Shown here: positions 7,849 to 14,505 of the stretch, piece by piece
Layout of the letters: each line of letters starts with the position of its first letter
Numbering within the stretch: the stretch's first letter is position 1
NCBI GenBank assembly: GCA_937967805.1
Contig: CALBTC010000312.1
Location: 1 to 23,417 of the forward strand
From: an uncultured Anaerolineaceae bacterium
GTDB taxonomy: Bacteria > Chloroflexota > Anaerolineae > Promineifilales > Promineifilaceae
DNA length: 23,417 nt
Direction of reading: 5' to 3'
Notes under the pieces: model-generated
The model's input: only the letters and a program-made list of their open reading frames with translations
The model's database searches: none
What the model was told of the DNA's origin: nothing
Translations under genes and position numbers: made by a program

Positions 7849-8609
7849 AGCATCACGCTCCCCACATGCAGATGGCTCACCCAACCCCACATCGCCAGGC
7901 CGCGCAGGCTCATCTGAACGCCAAATAAAACCACAGCCATTGCCCCGACCAGACGCAAGTGGGGAACGGCCGTTTGCCAGCCAGACCGCCGCGCAAACAA
8001 GCCCATGCCCCAGGTGAGGGGCAGCGTGCTCAAGCCAAAAACCAGCATGGTGAGCCCGCCCAGCAGCGGTGAACCGGCAGCAGCGGCAGCCAGCAAAGCC
8101 GCCAGCACCAGCCCACACGGCAAAAAGCCCCAGGCCACTCCCAGTCCAAAAGCGGTTAATGGACCAGCATTTTCACTGGTTTGCTGAATGGTCAGGCGGC
8201 GCATCAACTTGCCCCAGAGACGGGTAAAGCGAACAAAGATTAGCTCTGGTGACGGCACTCTACCCAGCATTGCCAGCGCCATGTAGAACGCAAGAACGGC
8301 CGTCACCAAAGCCAAGGCCCCCTGCCAGGCTCCCAACCCAGAGATGAAAGAATGTGATGCCGCGTCTGCCATTTGCCCGCCGTGTGCGGCATGGCTCCCC
8401 CCCATGGCCGTTCCCTGCCCCAAACGTTGCCCGGTCCAGCCGGCCAAAAACCCTAAAAAGGTATAGCTGGAGACACGACCAAGCTGCACCAGCAGCCAGC
8501 GCCACCCCTGGGCAATCCCGCGCCGCGCCAGCAGCAGCGAAACGCCGCCGCACATCGTAGCGCAATGACCCAGACTCCCCGTTAAACCAAGTACAAACAC
8601 AGCTAACAT
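7842..8609 (-). CDS. TauE/SafE-like (DsbD-type) membrane protein, probable Cu-oxidase assembly factor
   Basis: A 255-residue protein with about six membrane helices. The first helix carries GLTGSLGHCATMCGG and a later one WGFLPCGLVLAALLAA, the conserved HCxxMCGG and PCG motifs of the DsbD_2/'sulfite exporter TauE/SafE' branch often fused or adjacent to CcoI-type ATPases and CcoS. A His-rich stretch lies in the loop after helix 2 (HAAHGG). Members of this branch next to cytochrome oxidases are thought to help copper insertion or thiol transfer across the membrane; the substrate of this one cannot be read from sequence. It lies between oxidase subunit I and the Cu ATPase and overlaps the latter by 7 bases. 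Confidence 0.85.
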   Translation of the reverse strand: MLAVFVLGLTGSLGHCATMCGGVSLLLARRGIAQGWRWLLVQLGRVSSYTFLGFLAGWTGQRLGQGTAMGGSHAAHGGQMADAASHSFISGLGAWQGALALVTAVLAFYMALAMLGRVPSPELIFVRFTRLWGKLMRRLTIQQTSENAGPLTAFGLGVAWGFLPCGLVLAALLAAAAAGSPLLGGLTMLVFGLSTLPLTWGMGLFARRSGWQTAVPHLRLVGAMAVVLFGVQMSLRGLAMWGWVSHLHVGSVMLW

Positions 8610-8629
8610 TTTTCACCCAATTTAAGCTG

Positions 8630-8680
8630 CGTGAAGCGTGAAACGTGATTTTTCTCACGCTTCACGTATCACGTTTCACG
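8630..8680. repeat. Overlapping double hairpin between oxidase subunit I and SafE-like gene
   Basis: CGTGAAGCGTGA (8630-8641) pairs perfectly with 8655-8666. CGTGAAACGTGAT (8637-8649) pairs perfectly with 8668-8680. The left arms share five bases, so the two stems exclude each other. The whole unit is built from CGTGAA(A/G) words. It fills the 72-base gap after the subunit I stop and could stabilise or trim the upstream mRNA to set subunit ratios. Confidence 0.75.
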
Positions 8681-8681
8681 T

Positions 8682-10412
8682 TCAGTTAATCATCCAGGTG
8701 CGGCCTAACAGCCACCAATTGCTAAAGTAATAGATCACAAAGAACATGAGGAAGGCGAAGACGAGAACCACCGTGCCTTTGGGGGCGATCTTGCCGTGGG
8801 CTTCTTGCCCGTTGGCCGGAATGGCGTCTTCCACCAGTGGATTCTCCTGGCTCATCACCAGGGTCAGGCGGCGCGCTTCTTGCTTCTTGCCGGTGAGGAT
8901 GGAGACCAACACGATGGTGATGTACATGATGCCGCCGGTAATGGCGATGAGTGCGCCGATGCCCATGATGCCTAACATTAATTCGGGCGGGCTGCGGATA
9001 CATCCTTCAAAGCAAGCCGAAGCAGAGCGGTGGTCCACATGCCGGCGCGGCACGCCCCGAAGGCCGGCCGCAATCATGCCAATGGAGACCAGCAGCATAC
9101 CAAAGCCAAACACATATGGCTGCCAGGAGGCCCACTTCTTCAGCTTCAGCTCGCGGCGGAAGATGAGGGGGATGAGATAGTAGGTCAGCCCCATGAAGGC
9201 CAGCGTGGTGCCGGAGACAACCGTAGCGTGAAAATGACCCGGCAGACGCATGGTGTTATGGGCCAGCATGTTGACCTGCTCGGTGCCAATCGTCACGCCG
9301 GTCACGCCGCCAATCCAGCCAAACAAAACCATCGAGATAACCAGTGCGGAAAAGCCCGGTTCCTTCCAGGGTCCCTTGCGCAGCCACTCAAAAAGGCTTT
9401 TGGTGTATCCCTTGCGCCGCTGCGCTGCCTCAATCGCACCCGGAATAGAAAAGGCGTGAATGAGGCTGCCTAAAACGGCCAGGTACATCGCATAAGACGT
9501 GTTGGTCACTTTCCAGATGAAGCTGTAGCCGGGATCGGTCAGCAAGTGATGGGCCGAGCCAAGATTGATGAACAGAATGTAGAGGACAAACGCCGCGCGC
9601 GACAATTTTTCATTGAGCGGCACGGCCCCCACGGTAATGGCCGCCAGCGCGTACCAGATGGAAACCATGGCGGCCAGATTGATTTGCTGCGCCGGATGGC
9701 CAAAACCCCAGAACAGATTGCGATAATAGCCGGGGTCCAGCGCCGGAATCCAGTCCAGCGACCACAGCAGGGCCGGTACAAAGGCCAGCGCGCCGGCCAC
9801 CAGCGTGTAGATGGCAATGATGGCGGCGGCAATCAGGCCGTAGGTCACCAGCGGTACAGAGCCTTCATAGCGGCCTTCGCGCTTGGCGGTGATCACCGTG
9901 CCAAAAAAGAGGAAGACGGCGATCAAGGTGCCCACAGCAAAAAGCACAATTCCTAAATAAAAGAGGGGGTGCGCTTTGAGGGGAACATAGGCGGTGAACA
10001 TCACGTCTGCTTCGCCGAGCAAAACCATTACGTTGGTCATGATGGCCCCGCCCAGCATGAGAATAAAGGCGCCCCAGGCCACTTTGGGCCAAACGAGACG
10101 GGCGTTGAGCATGATGGCGCTGCCAAAGTAAAGCCCAGCGACTTCAAAGAAGACAATCCAGGCTACCAGCATGTCGAAGCCGTGGGCGGTGAGAATGCGG
10201 TAAAACCAGTCGGGGCGCAGCAAATGGACCGCCTGCCAGCGGGTGAGGGCCAGCAGCAACGCAAACAAGCCGCCGATGGCCAAAAAGGAAACGGCCGCAA
10301 CCGCATTGGCAATAATCAGTTTTTCGGCCGCTAAATCAACTTTGAGCGCGGTGACGGGGCAGGTACGAAACTCAGTGTCATCTTGGGGTTGGGGTACGGC
10401 AATTGTAGCCAT
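8682..10412 (-). CDS. Heme-copper oxidase subunit I, B-type-like without active-site Tyr (possible NO reductase)
   Basis: A 576-residue protein with about 13-14 membrane helices. The heme and copper ligands align with ba3-type oxidases: H77 (TAHG, low-spin heme), H239 (FGHP, CuB), H288/H289 (CuB; SAHHLLTDPGYSFIWK), and H393/H395 (LPGHFHATV, high- and low-spin heme). The residue four after the first CuB His, Tyr in O2-reducing B-type enzymes (GHPIVY), is Gln243 here (GHPAQQ). Loss of the His-Tyr cross-link is known for HCO families that reduce NO. The expected reaction is therefore either O2 to water or, more likely, NO to N2O. The start follows an AAGGAGAG ribosome-binding site and lies 13 bases after subunit II. 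No glutamates typical of classical NorB (the WVEGVWE region) are present. Confidence 0.9.
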   Translation of the reverse strand: MATIAVPQPQDDTEFRTCPVTALKVDLAAEKLIIANAVAAVSFLAIGGLFALLLALTRWQAVHLLRPDWFYRILTAHGFDMLVAWIVFFEVAGLYFGSAIMLNARLVWPKVAWGAFILMLGGAIMTNVMVLLGEADVMFTAYVPLKAHPLFYLGIVLFAVGTLIAVFLFFGTVITAKREGRYEGSVPLVTYGLIAAAIIAIYTLVAGALAFVPALLWSLDWIPALDPGYYRNLFWGFGHPAQQINLAAMVSIWYALAAITVGAVPLNEKLSRAAFVLYILFINLGSAHHLLTDPGYSFIWKVTNTSYAMYLAVLGSLIHAFSIPGAIEAAQRRKGYTKSLFEWLRKGPWKEPGFSALVISMVLFGWIGGVTGVTIGTEQVNMLAHNTMRLPGHFHATVVSGTTLAFMGLTYYLIPLIFRRELKLKKWASWQPYVFGFGMLLVSIGMIAAGLRGVPRRHVDHRSASACFEGCIRSPPELMLGIMGIGALIAITGGIMYITIVLVSILTGKKQEARRLTLVMSQENPLVEDAIPANGQEAHGKIAPKGTVVLVFAFLMFFVIYYFSNWWLLGRTWMIN

Positions 10413-10425
10413 TGGTTCTCTCTCC

Positions 10426-10944
10426 TTACTCCACGATTATTTTGCCGACCATCAGATGATGTCCGATAGCACAAAATTCGTTGCAAACAATAGAAAATTC
10501 ACCGGTTTGGGTGGGGGTAATGGTGGCCACAAAGTCATAGCCCGGCAGCACCTGCAAGTTGAGGTTGACCGGCTGCAACGAAAAGCCGTGCTGTACATCC
10601 AGCGATGACAGATGCACCCGGTACGTCTCGCCTTCTGACAGTTGCAGAACGGGATACCATTGCCATTGCCGGGCCAAAAGATATACATCGCTGCCGGGCG
10701 GCGGCGCCACAACGGGAATGCCGTTTTCTTTATCTATCTCATATTGGGCAACCATGGCATCTACTTTGGCTTGAAATTCTTCGGGGGTGGTGCGGGTTGT
10801 TTCAGCGGGGACATTTTGACGGCCGTATAAATACCAAATGGGCATCATGGCCGTGAGCAATAGACACCAGAAAAAAGCCACAATGACCCAGCTCTTCTCA
10901 AAACGGTGGAGCGGTGTCCACCATCTTCTTTGGGGAGCAAGCAT
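10426..10944 (-). CDS. Heme-copper oxidase subunit II with CuA site
   Basis: A 172-residue membrane-anchored cupredoxin. One N-terminal helix (about 18-38) precedes an outward-facing domain. The CuA ligands are complete: H119 (DVQHGFSL), then C154, C158, H162 and M165 in CNEFCAIGHHLM, with E156 between the cysteines. The QWQW motif at 93-96 is the usual aromatic entry patch for electrons from cytochrome c or a cupredoxin. The protein is short, as in ba3-type oxidases. It has a strong AGGAGGA ribosome-binding site and is followed 13 bases later by subunit I. An intact CuA means the enzyme takes electrons from a soluble carrier, not directly from quinol, whatever its terminal substrate. Confidence 0.93.
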   Translation of the reverse strand: MLAPQRRWWTPLHRFEKSWVIVAFFWCLLLTAMMPIWYLYGRQNVPAETTRTTPEEFQAKVDAMVAQYEIDKENGIPVVAPPPGSDVYLLARQWQWYPVLQLSEGETYRVHLSSLDVQHGFSLQPVNLNLQVLPGYDFVATITPTQTGEFSIVCNEFCAIGHHLMVGKIIVE

Positions 10945-10971
10945 AATAAATTCCTCCTATAAAAGTGATTG

Positions 10972-10996
10972 AACGCAGAGGCGCGAAGACGCAGAG
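10972..10996. repeat. ACGCAGAG heptad tandem upstream of subunit II
   Basis: AACGCAGAG, GCGCGAAG and ACGCAGAG follow one another, a degenerate short tandem of the same kind as the ACGCAAAG words at 3195-3264 and 16037-16087. A separate AT-rich hairpin (AAAAATCA at 11026-11033 with TGATTTTT at 11038-11045) lies further toward the small membrane-protein gene. Both are in the 126-base gap between that gene and subunit II. Confidence 0.5.
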
Positions 10997-11070
10997 AAAG
11001 GCCCGCGCAAATTGACGCTGTTCATAAAAATCAACGGTGATTTTTCGCCACGCCCGGCATATCCGACGGC

Positions 11071-11232
11071 TTAACGGAACAGTTGCCAGAGTCCCCAGCC
11101 GTTGTAGATTAAACCGGTGATTAAGATGGATAGGGCCAACAACAAGAAAATTTTGTCGAACCAAATCTGGCCCTTGTGAACCTCTTGACTTTCATCTTGC
11201 TGATTTTCTTGGGGAGTTTGATTTTCTTCCAT
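11071..11232 (-). CDS. 53-residue single-helix protein, candidate small oxidase subunit
   Basis: Read directly from the bases: a Glu/Gln-rich N-terminus (MEENQTPQENQQ...), then GQIWFDKIF, one hydrophobic helix of about 20 residues (IFLLLALSILITGLIY) and a short tail NGWGLWQLFR. An AGGAGG ribosome-binding site stands 8-9 bases before the ATG, one of the best in the window, which is strong support that it is translated. It is the first gene of the oxidase cluster, 126 bases ahead of subunit II. Small one-helix proteins of this size are known companions of B-type oxidases (for example subunit IIa of ba3), and that is the most likely role here. No family signature can be confirmed. Confidence 0.75.
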   Translation of the reverse strand: MEENQTPQENQQDESQEVHKGQIWFDKIFLLLALSILITGLIYNGWGLWQLFR

Positions 11233-11343
11233 GTCCTCTACCTCCTACAAAGTGATTGATGGTTATTCATGCAGCTGGTGCATGTTGAGGACATGGTAGG
11301 GGATACGGCCGTAACCGTCTTTGCAATTCTGCAAATAGGGAAA
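11233..11343 (-). promoter_or_regulatory. Probable control region of the oxidase cluster
   Basis: It lies between the hairpin after the MttB-like gene and the first oxidase-cluster gene. It holds two symmetrical sites: TTTGCA-N4-TGCAAA at 11320-11335 and CATGCA-N5-TGCATG at 11268-11284. The first has the spacing of a Crp/Fnr-class operator, and a Crp/Fnr regulator is encoded in the same cluster. One intergenic copy of ACGGCCGT (11305-11312) lies between the two sites. I could not place -10 and -35 boxes with confidence. Confidence 0.45.
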
Positions 11344-11399
11344 AACCTCCCGCAGGTTCCGTCCAATTGCCACTACTTTTAACAAACCTGCGGGAGGTT
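11344..11399 (-). terminator. Hairpin terminator after the MttB-like gene
   Basis: 15-base arms AACCTCCCGCAGGTT (11344-11358) and AACCTGCGGGAGGTT (11385-11399) are exact complements with a 26-base loop. On the minus strand the stem starts 20 bases after the stop at 11419 and runs straight into TTTTTCCC, as in intrinsic terminators. The long loop and perfect arms also fit a dispersed repeat used as a terminator. Confidence 0.75.
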
Positions 11400-11418
11400 G
11401 GGGTGGAAAGTGAGGATT

Positions 11419-12942
11419 CTACCGGCGAAAGCGGCGGCGACGAGCGCGAGGAGAATCATCAACAGCACCTGACGCTTTGCTGGTGTGTTCAGGCACCACG
11501 GGCAGGGGAGCATCTCCCTTCATGCCCGCTTTGATGAGGCGACGCATTTCGGCATCTAGCTTGGTGTCGGTGTCGATGGGGGTGTAGGCGGCGAGGCGTT
11601 GGGTAACGGCCGTTTTTGCCCGTTCCGCCAGAGTAGGTGAGCCGGCCTTCTGCCAATTCTCCCGATTCTGACGATCAATCACGCCATCCGGCAGGTAGAG
11701 CGATTGCGGCCAATGGGTGAGCGTATGTTCGGCCGTGATGAGATGCTGCTCGTCCAAAAGCTGGCGCACTAAATCGATGGTTGGCAGATCTTCCTGCGGG
11801 GCCATTTGCCGCACAAAGTGGAGCGCCTGGCCGCACAAATCATTGTCCACAACCAGCTTTTCCAGGCTGAAGACCAGCACGTAGTCCAGCATCCCCGGTC
11901 CGGATACGGAGTTAACGCCAGCCAGGGCGGCCAGCAGCGCACTGCCGAACGTCTCAGCGCCGGCCTGCGCATCAAGAAATTTGCCGTCGCTGAGGGCCAT
12001 GTACGCCTGGGTGGGCAGATTGAGATGTTTGCCAACGGCCGTATACGCCACGTCCAGGTGCAAAGCCTCAATGGCCGCCATCGGCGAGGTTGCCGCTTTC
12101 ATGTGGAAAGCAGCCGGGGCGCCGCCAAACAGCACCGGCGCGCCCGGCTTCACAATCTGGGCCATCGTCAAACCGGCCAGCACGTCTACCGTATGGAACA
12201 CCGTCGCCCCCACCAGCGTCACCGGGGCGATGAGACCCATCAATGTGACGGGCACAATCTCAACCGGAATGCCCCACTCCACGCAGTCCAGCAGGTTCTG
12301 GCAGGAATCCTCACTGTAGCGGAAGTTGCCCGTGGCCGTGATGGTAAAAATTGACATCGGACGGGCTGCTAAATCCGCCCGATCCTGGCGGAAGAGGACC
12401 ATCATCTCCGCCATGCGCGGCACGCCGTGCTCGGTAAACGCGCCGGACACCACCGGCTTGAGCGAGTTGGTCAGGCAAAGATAGAGCCGCCAGGCGTCAG
12501 AGACATCGGCTTCGATGTCGGCGTTGGTGGAGAAAGCGGTGGCCAGGTAGGCAATGTGTTCCAGGCCATCGGCCAGGCGGACGTATTCGACGAAATCGGC
12601 CGTATTGGCCAGCCGCGTTTGCCCGGTGCGATGGTCCAGCACCTTGAGACCGCTGGAGCCGGGCACAAAATGAACGTTGTCACCGCCCAACTTGGCATGG
12701 GGTTGCCCCTGCCGGTCATAAAGCGTGAACGAGAGCGGTGTGGACTTAATAGCCCATTCCACTACATCAGCGGGAAACAAAACGCGTTCCCCGGCCGCGT
12801 CCAGCTTCAGGCCGTAGTCCAGCAGCCGCTGGCGCAGCGCCGGGCCGCGAACTTCAATGCCAATCTCGCTCAAGATACGCTTGGCTTCGCCCACAATTTG
12901 GGCGATCAGTTCAGGGGAAACAACATTCAGGCTGGGACGCAT
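11419..12942 (-). CDS. MttB-superfamily (trimethylamine methyltransferase-like) protein, non-pyrrolysine
   Basis: A 507-residue cytoplasmic protein of the MttB superfamily. It starts [16 protein letters not shown] followed by [12 protein letters not shown]; the middle has [17 protein letters not shown] and [16 protein letters not shown], and later GLN-rich barrel strands such as [24 protein letters not shown] typical of the family. No in-frame stop interrupts it, so it lacks the pyrrolysine of true MttB and belongs with the larger non-Pyl group, some members of which demethylate quaternary amines (MtgB-type) onto a corrinoid protein. The substrate is unknown, and no corrinoid protein gene is nearby. 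The start at 12942 is set by AGAGGTAACC; the longer frame to 13044 crosses a degenerate 22-bp palindrome. It ends in a basic tail, RARRRRFRR. Divergent from meaB. Confidence 0.87.
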   Translation of the reverse strand: MRPSLNVVSPELIAQIVGEAKRILSEIGIEVRGPALRQRLLDYGLKLDAAGERVLFPADVVEWAIKSTPLSFTLYDRQGQPHAKLGGDNVHFVPGSSGLKVLDHRTGQTRLANTADFVEYVRLADGLEHIAYLATAFSTNADIEADVSDAWRLYLCLTNSLKPVVSGAFTEHGVPRMAEMMVLFRQDRADLAARPMSIFTITATGNFRYSEDSCQNLLDCVEWGIPVEIVPVTLMGLIAPVTLVGATVFHTVDVLAGLTMAQIVKPGAPVLFGGAPAAFHMKAATSPMAAIEALHLDVAYTAVGKHLNLPTQAYMALSDGKFLDAQAGAETFGSALLAALAGVNSVSGPGMLDYVLVFSLEKLVVDNDLCGQALHFVRQMAPQEDLPTIDLVRQLLDEQHLITAEHTLTHWPQSLYLPDGVIDRQNRENWQKAGSPTLAERAKTAVTQRLAAYTPIDTDTKLDAEMRRLIKAGMKGDAPLPVVPEHTSKASGAVDDSPRARRRRFRR

Positions 12943-12962
12943 GGTTACCTCTTTGTTTGGTT

Positions 12963-12984
12963 GGACAATTTTGCAAAATTTTCC
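12963..12984. repeat. Degenerate 22-bp palindrome, copy C
   Basis: It aligns with copies A and B over all 22 positions with five differences (GGACAATTTTG, CAAAATTTTCC) and keeps the same flank (CTAC) and the same orientation relative to the next gene. It ends 20 bases before the ATG of the MttB-like gene, as copy B does before the cytochrome b fusion. Confidence 0.6.
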
Positions 12985-13085
12985 TACTTGCTTTGTCTCA
13001 TCGCGGGTGCCGCTGATTGTATAGGCGGAATAATCCAACGACAAAACTGTGTGCAGGAACGGCCGTTTCCGCTACCATTACCCCC

Positions 13086-14084
13086 ATGAATAAACTCAGT
13101 ACAGAGGATTTCGTCCAGGGCGTGCTGGCCGGGGACCGGGTGCTGCTGGCCCGCACAATCACCCTGGTGGAAAGCAACGCCCCGCGCCATTTTGAACAAG
13201 CTCAAGCCGTCTTGAGCCAACTGCTGCCGCACACCGGCCAATCGATCCGGGTAGGCATTACCGGCGTGCCGGGGGCAGGTAAATCGACGCTGATTGAAAC
13301 GTTGGGGCTGAAGCTGGTGCAGGACGGGCATAAAGTTGCGGTTTTGGCGGTTGATCCCACCAGTTCGATTACCGGAGGCTCCATTTTAGGTGACAAAACG
13401 CGGATGGAGCAGCTGACGCGAGAGGAGAATGCGTTTGTACGGCCGTCCCCCACCGGCGGCATGTTGGGCGGCGTGGCCCGCAAAACGCGCGAATCGATCC
13501 TGGTGTGTGAAGCGGCCGGCTACGACGTGATTCTGGTGGAAACAGTAGGCACGGGGCAAAGCGAAATCGCCGTGCGTTCGATGGTCGATTTTTTCCTGCT
13601 GCTGCTGGTGCCTGGCGCGGGGGATGAGCTGCAAGGCATCAAAAAAGGGGTGGTGGAGATTGCCGACGCCATTTTAATTAACAAGGCCGAAGGTGAAAAC
13701 AAGGTAGGCGCAGAAGCAGCCCGCACGGAATACAACCGCGCCCTGCATTACCTGACACCGGCCACAGAAGGATGGCGGCCCCGCGCTTACACCGGTTCGG
13801 CCCTTGAAGGGAGCGGCATCGACAAAATCTGGTCGGTCATTGAAACATTTCGCGAAAAGATGATTAAAACTGGCGCATGGCATGCCCGGCGTGAAGCGCA
13901 GCTGGAAGATTGGCTGCACACCGTCATCGCCGAACAGCTCAAGCGGGATTTTTACGACCAGCCCGCCGTGCAAGAAGCATTGCCAGAGCTGGAAACGGCC
14001 GTGCGCCAGGGCCGTCTGCTCCCCACCGCTGCCGCGCTGAAGCTGCTGAAAATCTATCGGCCGTCCACCCCACGATCATCCTAA
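13086..14084 (+). CDS. meaB: MeaB-type GTPase, chaperone of an adenosylcobalamin mutase
   Basis: A 332-residue G3E P-loop GTPase that loads and protects B12-dependent acyl-CoA mutases (methylmalonyl-CoA mutase and relatives). Motifs are Walker A GVPGAGKST (60-68), the strongly conserved VAVLAVDPTSSITGGSILGDKTRM (85-107), ETVGTGQSE (152-160, base-recognition/switch region) and NKAE (199-202, guanine specificity). The length is normal for MeaB/ArgK. The start at 13086 was chosen because MNKLSTEDFVQGVLAGDR is the family-like beginning; the frame upstream includes the intergenic region. There is no good ribosome-binding site. The cognate mutase is not in the window. It is divergent from the MttB-like gene, and its stop overlaps the small gene at 14081 by 3-4 bases. 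Confidence 0.93.
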   Translation: MNKLSTEDFVQGVLAGDRVLLARTITLVESNAPRHFEQAQAVLSQLLPHTGQSIRVGITGVPGAGKSTLIETLGLKLVQDGHKVAVLAVDPTSSITGGSILGDKTRMEQLTREENAFVRPSPTGGMLGGVARKTRESILVCEAAGYDVILVETVGTGQSEIAVRSMVDFFLLLLVPGAGDELQGIKKGVVEIADAILINKAEGENKVGAEAARTEYNRALHYLTPATEGWRPRAYTGSALEGSGIDKIWSVIETFREKMIKTGAWHARREAQLEDWLHTVIAEQLKRDFYDQPAVQEALPELETAVRQGRLLPTAAALKLLKIYRPSTPRSS

Positions 14085-14236
14085 ACTGTCATCTTTTTGG
14101 GGCTGCAAAGACGCTTTTTTTGGTTTGCAACCCGGCCGCACTTCAGGCAAACATGCGAAGGATTATTCACACATGCCAGATATTCGCTGAGGTCAATGCG
14201 TATTGATTTTTTCATTTTGCACAATGATTTAGCCAT
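14081..14236 (-). CDS. Small Cys-rich protein (possible zinc ribbon)
   Basis: A 51-residue basic protein ending SHVCLKCGRVANQKKRLCSPKKMTV, with a CxxCGR motif and a third Cys twelve residues on. The pattern C-x2-C-GRVA-x-KK-x-LC-x-P-KK looks like a conserved small zinc-ribbon-like hypothetical family, although I cannot name it with certainty. The ATG at 14236 has GGGA upstream; an internal Met at 14215 (KKSIRIDLSEYLACV) and a TTG at 14320 are alternatives. It is convergent with meaB, their stop codons overlapping. A half-copy of the 22-bp palindrome lies about 110 bases upstream. Confidence 0.55.
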   Translation of the reverse strand: MAKSLCKMKKSIRIDLSEYLACVNNPSHVCLKCGRVANQKKRLCSPKKMTV

Positions 14237-14348
14237 TTCAAATTCCCGTAAAACAAACCCATGCCAGAAGCTTGTTGTTTGTGCCAACTCTTGAATCTGA
14301 CTCAATGATAAGGATTTCAATCGGGAAATCTACACGGCGTGTTAAACT

Positions 14349-14366
14349 AAAAATTGCCCTACGTTC
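14349..14366. repeat. Half-copy of the 22-bp palindrome family, copy D
   Basis: AAAATTGCCCTACGTTC is shared exactly with the right half and flank of copy B (5467-5483); the left half has decayed. The 269 bases around it (14237-14505) hold no convincing gene, only this half-element and the terminator at 14441-14471. Confidence 0.5.
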
Positions 14367-14440
14367 GATTAAAAGTGATCGACATTTCATCCAAGAATGA
14401 ACCGATGATCATTCTGAATTGATCAACAGCTAAAACGCGT

Positions 14441-14471
14441 AAAAAAAGACCAGATTTTTCAATCTGGCCTT
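14441..14471 (-). terminator. Intrinsic terminator of the RRM protein gene
   Basis: On the minus strand GGCCAGATT-GAAA-AATCTGGTC is followed by seven T. It starts about 35 bases after the stop of the RNA-binding protein gene. Confidence 0.9.
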
Positions 14472-14505
14472 TCGTTCACAATTTTAATGTGGCAGGGTAA
14501 TTATC

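Noticed and set aside
7849..8118. N-terminal 90-residue extension of the Cu ATPase
   Set aside because: It is an out-of-frame reading of the SafE-like gene; the family metal-binding start begins at MVSQAVACDLCG.
10898..11164. 88-codon minus frame across the subunit II upstream region
   Set aside because: It crosses the repeat array and overlaps the well-supported 53-residue gene and the start of subunit II in another frame; no motif and no good start.
11256..11269. FNR-like site TTGAT-N4-ATTCA before the oxidase cluster
   Set aside because: Only one half-site is a good match and it overlaps the leader next to the ribosome-binding site; too weak to call.
11419..12942. Pyrrolysine-containing MttB
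   Set aside because: No in-frame TAG within the gene; it belongs to the non-pyrrolysine branch.
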